NCBI GenBank assembly: GCA_002256115.1
Contig: NKIK01000005.1
Span: 62,001 to 126,000 of the forward strand
Length of the DNA stretch: 64,000 nt
Reading direction: 5' to 3'
From: Burkholderiales bacterium PBB3
Lineage (GTDB): Bacteria; Pseudomonadota; Gammaproteobacteria; Burkholderiales; Burkholderiaceae_C
The translations under genes and the position numbers were made by a program. Shown here one piece after another: positions 39,241 to 48,235 of this stretch; within the stretch, counting starts at the first letter, position 1; the number at the start of each line of letters is the position of its first letter. The notes under the pieces were generated by a model. The model had not been told where the DNA came from and made no database searches. It worked only from the letters and a program-made list of their open reading frames with translations.

Positions 39241-40011
39241 ATGAAGTTAATACCCCTACCAGCCTTTGATGACAATTACATCTGGATGCTCCAGAGTGGC
39301 ACGCAGGCCTTGGTGGTGGACCCCGGAGACGCAGCGCCGGTATTGCAGGCCCTGGCTTCCGCCAAGCTGACTCTCTGCGGCATTTTGATTACGCACCACC
39401 ACCCGGACCATACCGGCGGTGTGGACGCCTTGCGTCAAGCCACAGGTGCCGCTGTATTCGGCCCGGCCCGCGAAAACATGCCCGAGCCCCTGACCCGTTT
39501 GCGCGCGGGCGATACGGTGCAGCAATTGGGCTTGGCGTTTAGCGTGCTGGACGTACCCGGCCACACGGCGGGGCATATTGCTTATTACTGCAACGACGTG
39601 GATGCTGAACCCCTTCTGTTTTGCGGCGACACGCTGTTCAGCGCGGGCTGTGGGCGGCTGTTTGAAGGGACACCGGCCCAAATGCAGCACTCCTTAGGGC
39701 AACTGGCCGCCCTGCCCGACAACACCCGCGTCTGCTGCACCCACGAATACACCCTATCCAACCTGCGGTTTGCCCGCATGGTAGACCCCAACAATGCGCG
39801 CTTGCAGGCCTATGAAGTCGAGTGCCTGCAGCTGCGCCAAGCCGGTGTTCCGACCTTGCCCTCGCGCATCGGCCTGGAGCGCCAAATCAATCCTTTCCTA
39901 CGGACCGATGTGGACGCCGTGATCGCTTCGATCCGCCACTTCGACGCCGAAGGCTACCAACAAGACGGTGCTTTTGCCACGCTCAGGCGCTGGAAAAACC
40001 AAGCCAAGTGA
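39241..40011 (+). CDS. gloB: hydroxyacylglutathione hydrolase (glyoxalase II)
   Basis: Hydrolyses S-lactoylglutathione to lactate and glutathione, completing methylglyoxal removal. The 256-residue metallo-beta-lactamase fold has the metal site THHHPDHTGG, further ligands in VPGHTAGH, FCGDTLFSAGCGR and CTHEYTLSN, and a short C-terminal HAGH domain. Its stop overlaps the mltD GTG start (GTGA). Confidence 0.95.
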   Translation: MKLIPLPAFDDNYIWMLQSGTQALVVDPGDAAPVLQALASAKLTLCGILITHHHPDHTGGVDALRQATGAAVFGPARENMPEPLTRLRAGDTVQQLGLAFSVLDVPGHTAGHIAYYCNDVDAEPLLFCGDTLFSAGCGRLFEGTPAQMQHSLGQLAALPDNTRVCCTHEYTLSNLRFARMVDPNNARLQAYEVECLQLRQAGVPTLPSRIGLERQINPFLRTDVDAVIASIRHFDAEGYQQDGAFATLRRWKNQAK

Positions 40012-41594
40012 ACCCCAACCCTGTGAAATCTATTTACTTTTGTCTCGTACTGGCTCTGGCCAGTGTGGCCAGCCTGACCGGCTGCGCAACGCCACCCGGT
40101 GGCAACCCCACTGCAAGCTCTGAGGCGGCCCGAGCTGAGGGGCAGTCCAAAGCACCGGCACCCAGCGCGACGGCACCCACCAAGCCCACCAAACCCTTTA
40201 CCGGCGTATTGGACCAGGGCTACGACGGCTCACTGTCGTCTATGGACCCGCAAACGGCCAGCGGCCAAACCGTGGCCTCATTGGCCCCGCCAGTCGACCT
40301 GTGGGACCGCATGCGCCGGGGCTTTGCGATGCCGGACCTGCAAAGTGATTTGGTCAAAGACCGGGAGCAGTGGTACACCTCGCGCCCGGATTACATCTTT
40401 CGCATGACCGAGCGTTCCAAAAAGTACCTTTTCCACATCGTTGAAGAGCTGGAGCTGCGCAATATGCCCACCGAGTTGGCCTTGCTGCCCTTCATTGAAA
40501 GTGCCTTCAATCCGCAGGCCGTGTCCAGCGCCAAGGCTGCGGGCATGTGGCAATTCATGCCGGCCACCGGCAAGTACTTTGAACTCAAGCAAAACGCGTT
40601 TCGCGACGACCGCCGTGACGTGCTGGCCAGCACCCGCGCCGCACTCGACTATTTGCAAAAGTTGCATGGCATGTTTGGCGACTGGCATCTGGCTCTGGCG
40701 GCCTACAACTGGGGTGAAGGCAGCGTGGGCCGCGCCATTGCCAAAAACCAGCGCCTGGGTCAGCCCACCACCTACTCCAGCCTGAACATGCCCATGGAGA
40801 CCCGCTTCTATGTGCCCAAGCTGCAAGCGGTCAAAAATATTGTGGCCCAGCCCGAGGCCTTCAACTCCAAGCTGCCGCTGATTGAAAACCACCCCTACTT
40901 TCAGTCCGTCACCATAGAACGCGATATTGACGTCGCCCTGGCTGCCAAGCTGGCAGACGTGCCGCTGGATGATTTCAAGGCCCTGAACCCCTCTGTCAAC
41001 CGCCCGGTGATCTTGGCGGCGGGCACCCCGCAAATTCTTTTGCCCTGGGACAACGCCGAGATTTTTCAGAACAATTTGCAGGCCTACACCGGCGGGCGCT
41101 TGGCCAGTTGGACGGTGTGGATCGCCCCCACCACCATGCGCCCCGCCGATGCCGCCAAACGGGTGGGCATGACCGAGGCCGATCTGCGCAGCGTGAACGC
41201 CGTGCCAGCGCGGGGGGTGGTCATTCGGGCAGGCTCCACCCTGCTGGTGCCGCGCGCCGCGCACATCCAAGACGATGTGGCCGGCAAAGTGGCCGACAAC
41301 GGGCAATTGTCTCTGGCACCCGAAGTGGTTTTGCGTCGTACCGTCATCAAAGCCGGCAAGGGCGATACCGTGGCCAGCGTGGCGCGCAGCCGCGGCATAC
41401 CCCCAGCCCAGGTGGCGCAGTGGAACAAAGTGGCAAGCAACGCCAGCTTCAAACCCGGCCAGCCCATCGTCCTGTTCCTGCCACCCAGCGCACCCAAGAA
41501 AAGCACCGCATCCAAAACTGCCCCCGCAACGACAGCAGCCAGGGCCTCAAGCCAGCCCGTGCGTAAGGCCAACCCCAAGCCGACAAAGCGCTAA
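40008..41594 (+). CDS. mltD: membrane-bound lytic murein transglycosylase D
   Basis: A lipoprotein that cleaves glycan strands of peptidoglycan. Of 528 residues, the signal ends at a lipobox LTGC (about residue 27); a Pro/Thr/Ala linker follows; the SLT catalytic domain carries the Glu in LPFIESAFNP with AAGMWQFMPATGKYF and ALAAYNWGEGSV; one or two LysM-like segments lie towards the C-terminus (VIKAGKGDTVASVARSRGI). The tail is Lys/Pro/Ala-rich. The GTG start overlaps the gloB stop. Confidence 0.9.
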   Translation: MNPNPVKSIYFCLVLALASVASLTGCATPPGGNPTASSEAARAEGQSKAPAPSATAPTKPTKPFTGVLDQGYDGSLSSMDPQTASGQTVASLAPPVDLWDRMRRGFAMPDLQSDLVKDREQWYTSRPDYIFRMTERSKKYLFHIVEELELRNMPTELALLPFIESAFNPQAVSSAKAAGMWQFMPATGKYFELKQNAFRDDRRDVLASTRAALDYLQKLHGMFGDWHLALAAYNWGEGSVGRAIAKNQRLGQPTTYSSLNMPMETRFYVPKLQAVKNIVAQPEAFNSKLPLIENHPYFQSVTIERDIDVALAAKLADVPLDDFKALNPSVNRPVILAAGTPQILLPWDNAEIFQNNLQAYTGGRLASWTVWIAPTTMRPADAAKRVGMTEADLRSVNAVPARGVVIRAGSTLLVPRAAHIQDDVAGKVADNGQLSLAPEVVLRRTVIKAGKGDTVASVARSRGIPPAQVAQWNKVASNASFKPGQPIVLFLPPSAPKKSTASKTAPATTAARASSQPVRKANPKPTKR

Positions 41595-41615
41595 GAGTTC
41601 ATGCAGACCGGGGCT

Positions 41616-42209
41616 TTAGCGCCGGTCTACCAAGGCATGGGCAATGGTGCCCAAGTCCACATACTCCAGCTCACTACCCGCCGGCACACCACGCGCCAGC
41701 CGGGTGGGTTTGACGCCACGCTCGCGCAGCGCTTCGCCAATCACATGCGCAGTGGCCTCCCCTTCAGCGGTGAAGTTGGTGGCCAAAATCACCTCTTTGA
41801 CCACTCCGTCGCAGGCGCGCTCAAACAGGGTTTTTAGGCCCAGATCGTTCGGGCCAATGCCGTCCAAAGGGCTCAACTTGCCCATCAGCACAAAGTACAG
41901 CCCGCGGTACGCGCCGGTGCGCTCCAAGGCCGATTGGTCGGCCGGTGTTTCCACCACACACAGCGTGCTCTGGTCGCGCCGTGGGTCCAGGCAGGTGGCA
42001 CAGACATTGGATTCGGTAAAGGTATTACAGCGCTCGCAATGGTGCGTGAGCGTGGAAGCCTCATGCAGCGCCCGCGCCAGCACCTGCGCCCCCGCGCGGT
42101 CATGCTGCAGCAAATGAAACGCCATGCGCTGCGCCGACTTGATGCCCACGCCCGGCAGGCGCTTGAGCGACTGGATCAGGGTGTCAAGGGAGTTGGTATC
42201 GGACATCAA
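41616..42209 (-). CDS. recR: recombination protein RecR
   Basis: RecR works with RecF/RecO loading RecA at gaps. The 197 residues have the N-terminal helix-hairpin-helix ([17 protein letters not shown]), a four-cysteine zinc finger ([16 protein letters not shown]) and a Toprim domain ([17 protein letters not shown]). It is the last of dnaX-ybaB-recR, a common cluster; a repeat lies between ybaB and recR. Confidence 0.95.
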   Translation of the reverse strand: MMSDTNSLDTLIQSLKRLPGVGIKSAQRMAFHLLQHDRAGAQVLARALHEASTLTHHCERCNTFTESNVCATCLDPRRDQSTLCVVETPADQSALERTGAYRGLYFVLMGKLSPLDGIGPNDLGLKTLFERACDGVVKEVILATNFTAEGEATAHVIGEALRERGVKPTRLARGVPAGSELEYVDLGTIAHALVDRR

Positions 42210-42249
42210 CGATGCAGTGTTTTTATGGGGCGCAACGCATCACTGTGAG

Positions 42250-42348
42250 GCGAGGTGCCTGGGCAGCGTGGCGTTTTGCGCAGGTAAAAGGAGGAGCCCG
42301 CAGGGCGGGGGACACGGAGCAAAGCGCTACGCTGCCCAGGCACCCCGC
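42250..42348. repeat. dispersed inverted-repeat element (family C) between ybaB and recR
   Basis: Arms 42250-42273 and 42325-42348 are inverted and match at 22 of 24 bases, including a perfect 16-base ggtgcctgggcagcgt/acgctgcccaggcacc. The 51-base spacer contains aggaggagcccgcagggcgg. It resembles a short mobile or REP-like element. Lying in the ybaB-recR gap, it could fold in mRNA and separate the two genes. Confidence 0.75.
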
Positions 42349-42371
42349 CGCTGCTGGCCAGCAGTAAGCCA

Positions 42372-42704
42372 TCAGAAAGGCAGCTTCATCCCACCAGGCA
42401 GCCCCGGCATACCCGCAGTGATCTTGCCCATCTTCTCCGAGCTGGTTTCCTCAGCCTTACGCACCGCGGCGTTAAAAGCTGCAGCCACCAAGTCTTCCAG
42501 CATGTCCTTGTCATCCGCCAGCAAGCTCGGATCAATCACCACGCGCTTCACGTCGTGCTTGCAGGTCATGGTGACCTTCACCAAACCCGCGCCAGACTCG
42601 CCAGTCACTTCGATATTGCCCAACTCGTCCTGGGCCTTCTTCATGTTGTCCTGCATCGCCTGGGCTTGCTTCATCAGGCCAGCGAGTTGTCCTTTGTTGA
42701 ACAT
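42372..42704 (-). CDS. YbaB/EbfC family nucleoid-associated protein
   Basis: A 110-residue DNA-binding protein of the YbaB/EbfC family. Characteristic segments are [33 protein letters not shown] and [20 protein letters not shown]. The ATG with AAGGAAA is preferred over an upstream start. It sits between dnaX and recR. Confidence 0.95.
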   Translation of the reverse strand: MFNKGQLAGLMKQAQAMQDNMKKAQDELGNIEVTGESGAGLVKVTMTCKHDVKRVVIDPSLLADDKDMLEDLVAAAFNAAVRKAEETSSEKMGKITAGMPGLPGGMKLPF

Positions 42705-42776
42705 GGTATTTCCTTCTAAAAGAGACGGGGGATTAAACAAAGCCTGGACGGGGGATCACAGGCCTTGCGGTAAAAC

Positions 42777-44792
42777 TTAGAGTGGCTTGATCGAACCTGG
42801 AACGATTTTCGCGCCAAAGTCCCGCATCATGGACTGCACGAAGGGATCATCAAAAATAATCTTTTCGGCAGCCAACTGCTTTTCAGCCGACGCCGCGCCA
42901 TTGCGCCGACCCGGGCTATCGGTCACCCGGCCAATTTCAACCACCAGTTTGACCGGAAAACCGGCGGCGTGCAGCGCGGTGGTCAGCCGGTCGCGCGTGC
43001 CGGGCTGGTTCAGCGATTCACGCTCGACCCGCAGAATCCACTGGTCGGTGTCGCGCGCCACCAATTGCGATTGCAAGGCCAACTCGCGCACCATGGCATT
43101 GATGGCTTCGGCCTGGATCAGGCTCTGCACCGTGGCGTGCCAGAAGTCGCCTTCTTCGGTGGGAATCAGCACCTGGGCCGCTTGTCCAGCCACCACATCC
43201 GAGCGAGATTCCACTTGGGTTCGCATCGGCACTGCTACAACTTTAGTAGCTGCTCCCGCACTATCCACGGCCTGAGCGGCCATTTTTGCCAAATTTTTAT
43301 CGCCGGGCTCCAGATGCGGCGCTGACTCGTGCACTGGCAGCACATGGCCTGGCGGCAGTGCCTTCGGCTGTAGCTGCTGGTTCAGAGGTTGCAGTTCTGC
43401 AGAGAAAGATGGCGGAGCATCTTCCCAAGGCTGCACAGCGCGGGGCTTCGCGTTTTGGGCTTGCGGGGCAGTGTGTACGGAAACAGGACTGGCGGAAGAC
43501 ACTGATGCGAGTGCTGCCGCTGCTACCGTTGTTGCCGTGGCCGCAGGAGCCTTAGAAGCCGCCTCGGACACCGTTGGCCGGGGTGCCGTAGTCACCACTG
43601 GCTTCGGCAGCACAGCCGCCGGTGCAGTAGCCTGGGCACTATTCAGAGTTTTTTTTTCCACGGTGGCCGCTGGGCCGCTGGGTTTGAAGGCCAAGAGCCG
43701 CAGCAGCACCATGGTCAGCGCGGCGTATTCATCTGGGGCCAGACCCAAGTCCGCCCGGCCATGCAGGCAAATGCTGTACAGCAACTGGGTTTCGTCCATG
43801 GGCAATAACTCTGCCAGGCGCGCGGTCTCGGTCGCCTCGGGGTCGGTGTCGTCGTCTTGGGCGACAGGGGCACCGCTGCGCGCCAGGGTTTGCACCACGG
43901 CCATGCGCTGTAGCACGGTGGACATTTCTTCCAACGTAGAAGCCGCGCTCAAGCCATTCAGGCGCAGCGCCTCAGAGGTTTCCACCACCGTTTTGCCATC
44001 GCCCTGCGCCAGCGCCTCAATCAGGCGAAACACATAAGAGCGGTCGACGCTGCCCAGCATCTGGCGCACGGTGGCTTCTTGCAACTGGCCGGAGCCAAAG
44101 GCAATGGCCTGGTCCGTCAAACTCAGTGCGTCGCGCATGGAGCCACGTGCGGCGCGGGCCAGCAAACGCAGGGCCTGCACTTCAGCAGGCACATTTTCCT
44201 GGCCCAGCACAAAAGTTAAATGCTCACGAATTGTTTCAGGCGCCATGGGCCGCAGATTGAACTGCAGGCAGCGGCTCAGCACCGTCACCGGCACCTTTTG
44301 CGGGTCGGTCGTGGCCAACACAAATTTCAAGTACTCCGGCGGTTCCTCCAGCGTCTTCAGCATGGCGTTAAACGCCGTGTTGGTGAGCATATGCACCTCG
44401 TCGATCATGAAGACCTTGAAGCGCCCTTGCACCGGCTTGTAAACCGCTTGCTCCAGCAGGGCCTGCACCTCGTCCACGCCACGATTACTGGCGGCGTCCA
44501 GCTCGGTGTAATCCACGAAGCGGCCACTATCAATATCCGTGCAAGCCTGGCACACGCCACACGGCGTAGCCGTGATGCCACCATTGCCATCCACCCCTTG
44601 GCAGTTCAGCGACTTGGCCAATATGCGTGACACGGTCGTCTTACCTACGCCCCGGGTACCGGTGAACAGGTAGGCGTGGTGCAGGCGCTGGGTGGTCAGC
44701 GCATTGCTCAGGGCTTGCACCACATGGTCCTGCCCCACCATTTCAGAGAAATTGCGAGAGCGATACTTGCGGGCGAGCACGAGATAAGACAT
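42777..44792 (-). CDS. dnaX: DNA polymerase III tau/gamma subunit
   Basis: Clamp-loader ATPase and replisome organiser. The 671-residue protein has Walker A GTRGVGKTT (about residue 45), a four-cysteine zinc module (CGVCQAC and nearby), SRC sensor in VLSRCLQFNLR, and domain III ending LLRLLAFKP. Then a Pro/Ala-rich linker and the tau C-terminal domain. Codons 379-382 contain a run of nine A (GAA AAA AAA ACT) just after domain III; slipping by one in either direction meets a stop within a few codons, suggesting a gamma form of about 382-384 residues. The linker also carries a family A repeat (VDSAGAATKVVA). Confidence 0.96.
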   Translation of the reverse strand: MSYLVLARKYRSRNFSEMVGQDHVVQALSNALTTQRLHHAYLFTGTRGVGKTTVSRILAKSLNCQGVDGNGGITATPCGVCQACTDIDSGRFVDYTELDAASNRGVDEVQALLEQAVYKPVQGRFKVFMIDEVHMLTNTAFNAMLKTLEEPPEYLKFVLATTDPQKVPVTVLSRCLQFNLRPMAPETIREHLTFVLGQENVPAEVQALRLLARAARGSMRDALSLTDQAIAFGSGQLQEATVRQMLGSVDRSYVFRLIEALAQGDGKTVVETSEALRLNGLSAASTLEEMSTVLQRMAVVQTLARSGAPVAQDDDTDPEATETARLAELLPMDETQLLYSICLHGRADLGLAPDEYAALTMVLLRLLAFKPSGPAATVEKKTLNSAQATAPAAVLPKPVVTTAPRPTVSEAASKAPAATATTVAAAALASVSSASPVSVHTAPQAQNAKPRAVQPWEDAPPSFSAELQPLNQQLQPKALPPGHVLPVHESAPHLEPGDKNLAKMAAQAVDSAGAATKVVAVPMRTQVESRSDVVAGQAAQVLIPTEEGDFWHATVQSLIQAEAINAMVRELALQSQLVARDTDQWILRVERESLNQPGTRDRLTTALHAAGFPVKLVVEIGRVTDSPGRRNGAASAEKQLAAEKIIFDDPFVQSMMRDFGAKIVPGSIKPL
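43234..43290 (+). repeat. dispersed repeat family A, copy inside dnaX
   Basis: Core agctgctcccgcactatcc at 43248-43266, preceded by gctac-aacttta-gtagc, a perfect 5-base stem. It is antisense to dnaX, which reads DSAGAATKVVA from it, in the tau linker. Confidence 0.85.
43649..43657 (-). other. nine-adenine slippery run in dnaX
   Basis: On the dnaX strand the run reads G-AAAAAAAAA-CTCTGAATAG. In frame: GAA AAA AAA ACT. One extra A or a -1 shift gives AAC TCT GAA TAG (stop). One fewer A or a +1 shift gives CTC TGA (stop). It lies about ten residues past domain III. Confidence 0.8.
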
Positions 44793-44982
44793 GCGGCGAT
44801 TCTAAAGGCAGGCCTGCCGGGGGCTTACCGGCGCGGCAGGCTATGGCTAGAATCTTTGCTCTGTCCAGCCGCGAGCTATTTGGCACCCCATTGGGCAAGT
44901 TGTTTGGCAGCATCTCTTCGACCCGCGAGAACTTCCTATTTCCACTCCACCCTCCCCATCCAACGGCAGCGTCCATGTCCTT

Positions 44983-46290
44983 TTGCAGCTTTGGCAGCGC
45001 TGGTGCCCCACCTGGCTCACGCTCAAAACCGATGACTTGCTGCGCGACCCGACCTACCGGCGTTTGTGGACCTCGATTCTGATTAGCTCCTTTGGCGGCC
45101 AAATCACCATGCTGGCCCTGCCGCTGACGGCGGCCGTGTTGCTGCACGCCACACCCACGCAAATGGGCACGCTCACCGCGATGGAAATTTTGCCCTTTGT
45201 GCTGTTCTCATTGCCGTCCGGCGTGTGGCTGGACCGGGTGCGCAAGCTGCCTGTTTATGTGTGGGGCGAAACCCTGCTGGCGCTCTGCCTGGTCAGTATC
45301 CCGGTGTGTTGGGCGTTGGATGTACTCACCATCCATTTGATGTATGTCGTCGCCTTTGTGATTGGCTGCGTGTTTGTGACGGCAGGCACCGCCGCACAAA
45401 TTGTGCTGACCCAGGTGGTAGCACGCGAGCGCTTGGTGGAAGCCCATGCCAAAAACGCACTGGCGTCTTCGGGGGCAGAAGTGGCCGGGCCTGGCGTGGC
45501 CGGTGTGTTGATCAAACTGGTGGGCGCACCGCTGGCCCTGGTGGCCGATGCCGTTCTACTGATGATCAGCGTGCTGATTCTGCGCGGCCTGCGCATCGTC
45601 GAGGTCGTCAAGCCCAAGGCCGACGCGCACTTTGGACGCGATCTGAAAGAAGGCGTGCAATTCGTGGCCCAGCACTGGCTGCTGCTGTCACTGGCCACCG
45701 CCGTGGGCCTGTGGCAGCTCTGCCACCACAGTGCCATGGTGGTGCAGATTTTGTTTGCCACGCGCGAGCTAGGGCTCAACGCCAACCAGGTCGGCCTGTG
45801 CTACGTCGGCCTGGGCGTGGGCACCGTGGGTGCCAGCACGCTGGGCCATCGCATTTCTAAAAAGATTGGCCCCGGCCCCTGCCTGACATTGGGCTTTGCC
45901 GTGTGTGGTTTGGGCTGGCTGCAACTAGCGCTGGCACCCGCCAATGCCTGGGGCGTGGCGTCTTTTGTCTTTATGCTGCTGTGCTTTGGCGTAGGGGCGG
46001 TGTTGATCTTTATCAACTTCCTGGCGCTGCGCCAGGCGGTCACGCCCGAGCCCTTGCTGGGCCGCATGACCAGCACCATGCGCTGGCTGATTTTGATACC
46101 CGCTGGGCCTGGTGCCCTGCTGGGTGGTTACCTGGGCGAGCACTTTGGCCTGCGAACTGCGCTGGCCTTTGGCGGCTGCTCGGCGCTGCTGCTGGCCTTC
46201 TGGGGTTGGCGGCATCCGGTGATTCGCGGTATCCGCAGCCTGCCCCAGCCGGACTCGGTTTCGGGCGACAGTACTGCCTTAAAGCTCTAA
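44983..46290 (+). CDS. MFS transporter (EntS-like)
   Basis: A 435-residue major facilitator protein with about 12 hydrophobic helices, an LDRVRKLPVYVWGE loop like the MFS A motif, and NALASSGAEVAGPGVAGVLI. It is closest to the MFS_3/enterobactin-exporter-like group; substrate unknown. The start is unsure: TTG at 44983 is the first start in frame; another TTG near DDLLRDPTYRRLW would give a shorter N-terminus. A nearby ATG (44975) is in a different frame. Confidence 0.85.
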   Translation: MQLWQRWCPTWLTLKTDDLLRDPTYRRLWTSILISSFGGQITMLALPLTAAVLLHATPTQMGTLTAMEILPFVLFSLPSGVWLDRVRKLPVYVWGETLLALCLVSIPVCWALDVLTIHLMYVVAFVIGCVFVTAGTAAQIVLTQVVARERLVEAHAKNALASSGAEVAGPGVAGVLIKLVGAPLALVADAVLLMISVLILRGLRIVEVVKPKADAHFGRDLKEGVQFVAQHWLLLSLATAVGLWQLCHHSAMVVQILFATRELGLNANQVGLCYVGLGVGTVGASTLGHRISKKIGPGPCLTLGFAVCGLGWLQLALAPANAWGVASFVFMLLCFGVGAVLIFINFLALRQAVTPEPLLGRMTSTMRWLILIPAGPGALLGGYLGEHFGLRTALAFGGCSALLLAFWGWRHPVIRGIRSLPQPDSVSGDSTALKL

Positions 46291-46366
46291 AATCTGATCT
46301 TTCCCTCTGCCCCGCGCCGCGCCTGCCCCACCCCACAGCAGACAAGCGCACCCCACAAGGACCACC

Positions 46367-48178
46367 ATGGACACCCGCACCCACCCCGTCACGCTCCGTA
46401 TCGAACGCATTCGCGATGCCCTGAAAGCCCACCAGGCCCAGGCCGTGTTGGTGCCATCCAGTGATCCGCATTTGTCTGAATATTTGCCAGAGCGTTGGCA
46501 AGGGCGTGAGTGGTCCAGTGGCTTTACCGGCTCTATGGGCACGCTGGCGGTGAGCCTGAACGAAGCCGTGTTGTTTGCCGACAGCCGCTACTGGAGCCAG
46601 GCCGAAGCCGAGCTGCGCGGCACCGGCATCCGACTAGAAAAAATCCCCACCGGCGCGGCCACCCACCACAACGACTGGCTGGCGCGCCAGGCTGGCCAAG
46701 GCGGTGTTGTGTTGGTTGATGGCCAAGTGCTGGGTCTTGCCGCCGAAAAAGCCCTGCGCGCCACGCTGACTGCCGTAGGCGCAACCTTGCGTACCGAGGT
46801 GGATGTGTTTGCCGAAGTGTGGGCCGATCGCCCTGGCCTTCCATCCAACGCCGTGTTTGAACACCTGCCACCTTTTGCCACGCAAACCCGTGCCGACAAG
46901 CTTGCAATGGTGCGCGGTGCCATGGCCCAGCACACCTGCAGCCTGCACTTTGTATCCAGCGTGGATGACATCGCATGGATTTTGAATTTGCGCGGTGCGG
47001 ATGTGAGCTACAACCCGGTCTTCATTTCGCACCTGTTGATCTCTGCCAACGACGCGACGCTGTTTGTGGCTGACGGCAAGATTGACGCGGCCCTGACCGC
47101 CCGCTTGGCTGCCGATGGCGTAGCCGTCAAGCCCTATGCCCAAGCGCCAGCGACCCTGTCCGCCGTGCCAGCAGGCACCCGCGTGCTGGTGGACCCCCGT
47201 CGCGTCACTTTCGGCCTGCGCCAGAACCTGGGTGCCAGCGTGGTGGTGGTCGAGGCCATCAACCCCAGCACTTTGTTCAAGAGCCGCAAAAATGCTACCG
47301 AGGCTGAATTTGTGCGTCAGGCTATGCGCGAAGACGGTGCGGCCATGTGCGAGTTTTACGCCTGGTTTGAAGAGGCCGTGAAATCGCAAACCCTGACCGA
47401 AATTGATGTGGCCGACAAACTCAGCGCAGCACGCAGTAAGCGCGCGGGTTTCAAAGACCTGAGCTTCCCGGTCATTGCCGGCTTCAACGCCAATGGCGCC
47501 CTGCCCCACTACCGCGCCACCGACGCATCGCACGCCACCATCAAAGGCGATGGCCTGCTGCTGATCGACTCGGGCGGCCAGTACCTGGGCGGCACCACTG
47601 ACATCACCCGCACCTGGGCGATTGGCACCGTGAATGCCAGCCAACGCCGTGGTTACACCGCCGTGCTCAAGGGCACCATTGGCCTCTCCCGCACCTTGTT
47701 CCCCGAGGGCACGCCTTCGCCCTTCCTGGACTCCATTGCCCGCGCACCGCTGTGGGCCGAGGGCCTGGACTATGGCCACGGCACCGGCCACGGCGTGGGC
47801 TACTACCTGAATGTGCACGAAGGCCCACAAAGCATCAGCAAAACTATTCCTGAGCCACACCACGCCATGGAAGTCGGCATGATCACCTCGATCGAACCCG
47901 GCCTGTACCGCGAAGGCCACTGGGGCGTGCGGATTGAAAACCTGGTGCTGAACGTGGCCATGGACACGCCTGAGAAAGGCGCTTTCGGCAAGATGCTGGG
48001 CTTTGAGACTTTGACGCTGTGCCCTATCGATATGAGCTGCATTGAGCGCAGCATGTTGAACGCTGACGAGATTCATTGGATCAACGCCTACCACGCCACC
48101 GTGCTGGAGCGCCTGAGCCCGCTGCTTCAGGGCGATGCCTTGGATTGGTTGCAACGGCGCACCCAAATCGTGGCTTAG
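46367..48178 (+). CDS. Xaa-Pro aminopeptidase (M24B family)
   Basis: A 603-residue metallopeptidase releasing N-terminal residues before proline. It has two N-terminal creatinase-like domains and a catalytic M24 domain from about residue 310, with metal ligands in DSGGQYLGGTTDITRTW, GTGHGVGYYLNVHEGPQ and ITSIEPGLYREGHWG. A C-terminal C24-type extension follows. The size matches the long (about 600 residue) form. The ATG at 46367 follows CAAGGACC. Confidence 0.94.
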   Translation: MDTRTHPVTLRIERIRDALKAHQAQAVLVPSSDPHLSEYLPERWQGREWSSGFTGSMGTLAVSLNEAVLFADSRYWSQAEAELRGTGIRLEKIPTGAATHHNDWLARQAGQGGVVLVDGQVLGLAAEKALRATLTAVGATLRTEVDVFAEVWADRPGLPSNAVFEHLPPFATQTRADKLAMVRGAMAQHTCSLHFVSSVDDIAWILNLRGADVSYNPVFISHLLISANDATLFVADGKIDAALTARLAADGVAVKPYAQAPATLSAVPAGTRVLVDPRRVTFGLRQNLGASVVVVEAINPSTLFKSRKNATEAEFVRQAMREDGAAMCEFYAWFEEAVKSQTLTEIDVADKLSAARSKRAGFKDLSFPVIAGFNANGALPHYRATDASHATIKGDGLLLIDSGGQYLGGTTDITRTWAIGTVNASQRRGYTAVLKGTIGLSRTLFPEGTPSPFLDSIARAPLWAEGLDYGHGTGHGVGYYLNVHEGPQSISKTIPEPHHAMEVGMITSIEPGLYREGHWGVRIENLVLNVAMDTPEKGAFGKMLGFETLTLCPIDMSCIERSMLNADEIHWINAYHATVLERLSPLLQGDALDWLQRRTQIVA

Positions 48179-48235
48179 CCCGCAGCATGCTGCGATAAAC
48201 TGAAGACTTCACTTTTTCGCCCATAAGACACTACC

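Noticed and set aside
40278-41306. Open frame antisense to mltD
   Set aside because: Gly/His-rich shadow; the sense gene has clear SLT and lipobox motifs.
44843-45082. Open frame with an ATG before the MFS gene as its real start
   Set aside because: It is in another frame and not protein-like; a frameshift is not needed because the transporter frame is intact from its first conserved residues.
46634-48166. Long open frame antisense to the Xaa-Pro aminopeptidase
   Set aside because: Shadow frame typical of GC-rich genes; low complexity and no motif.
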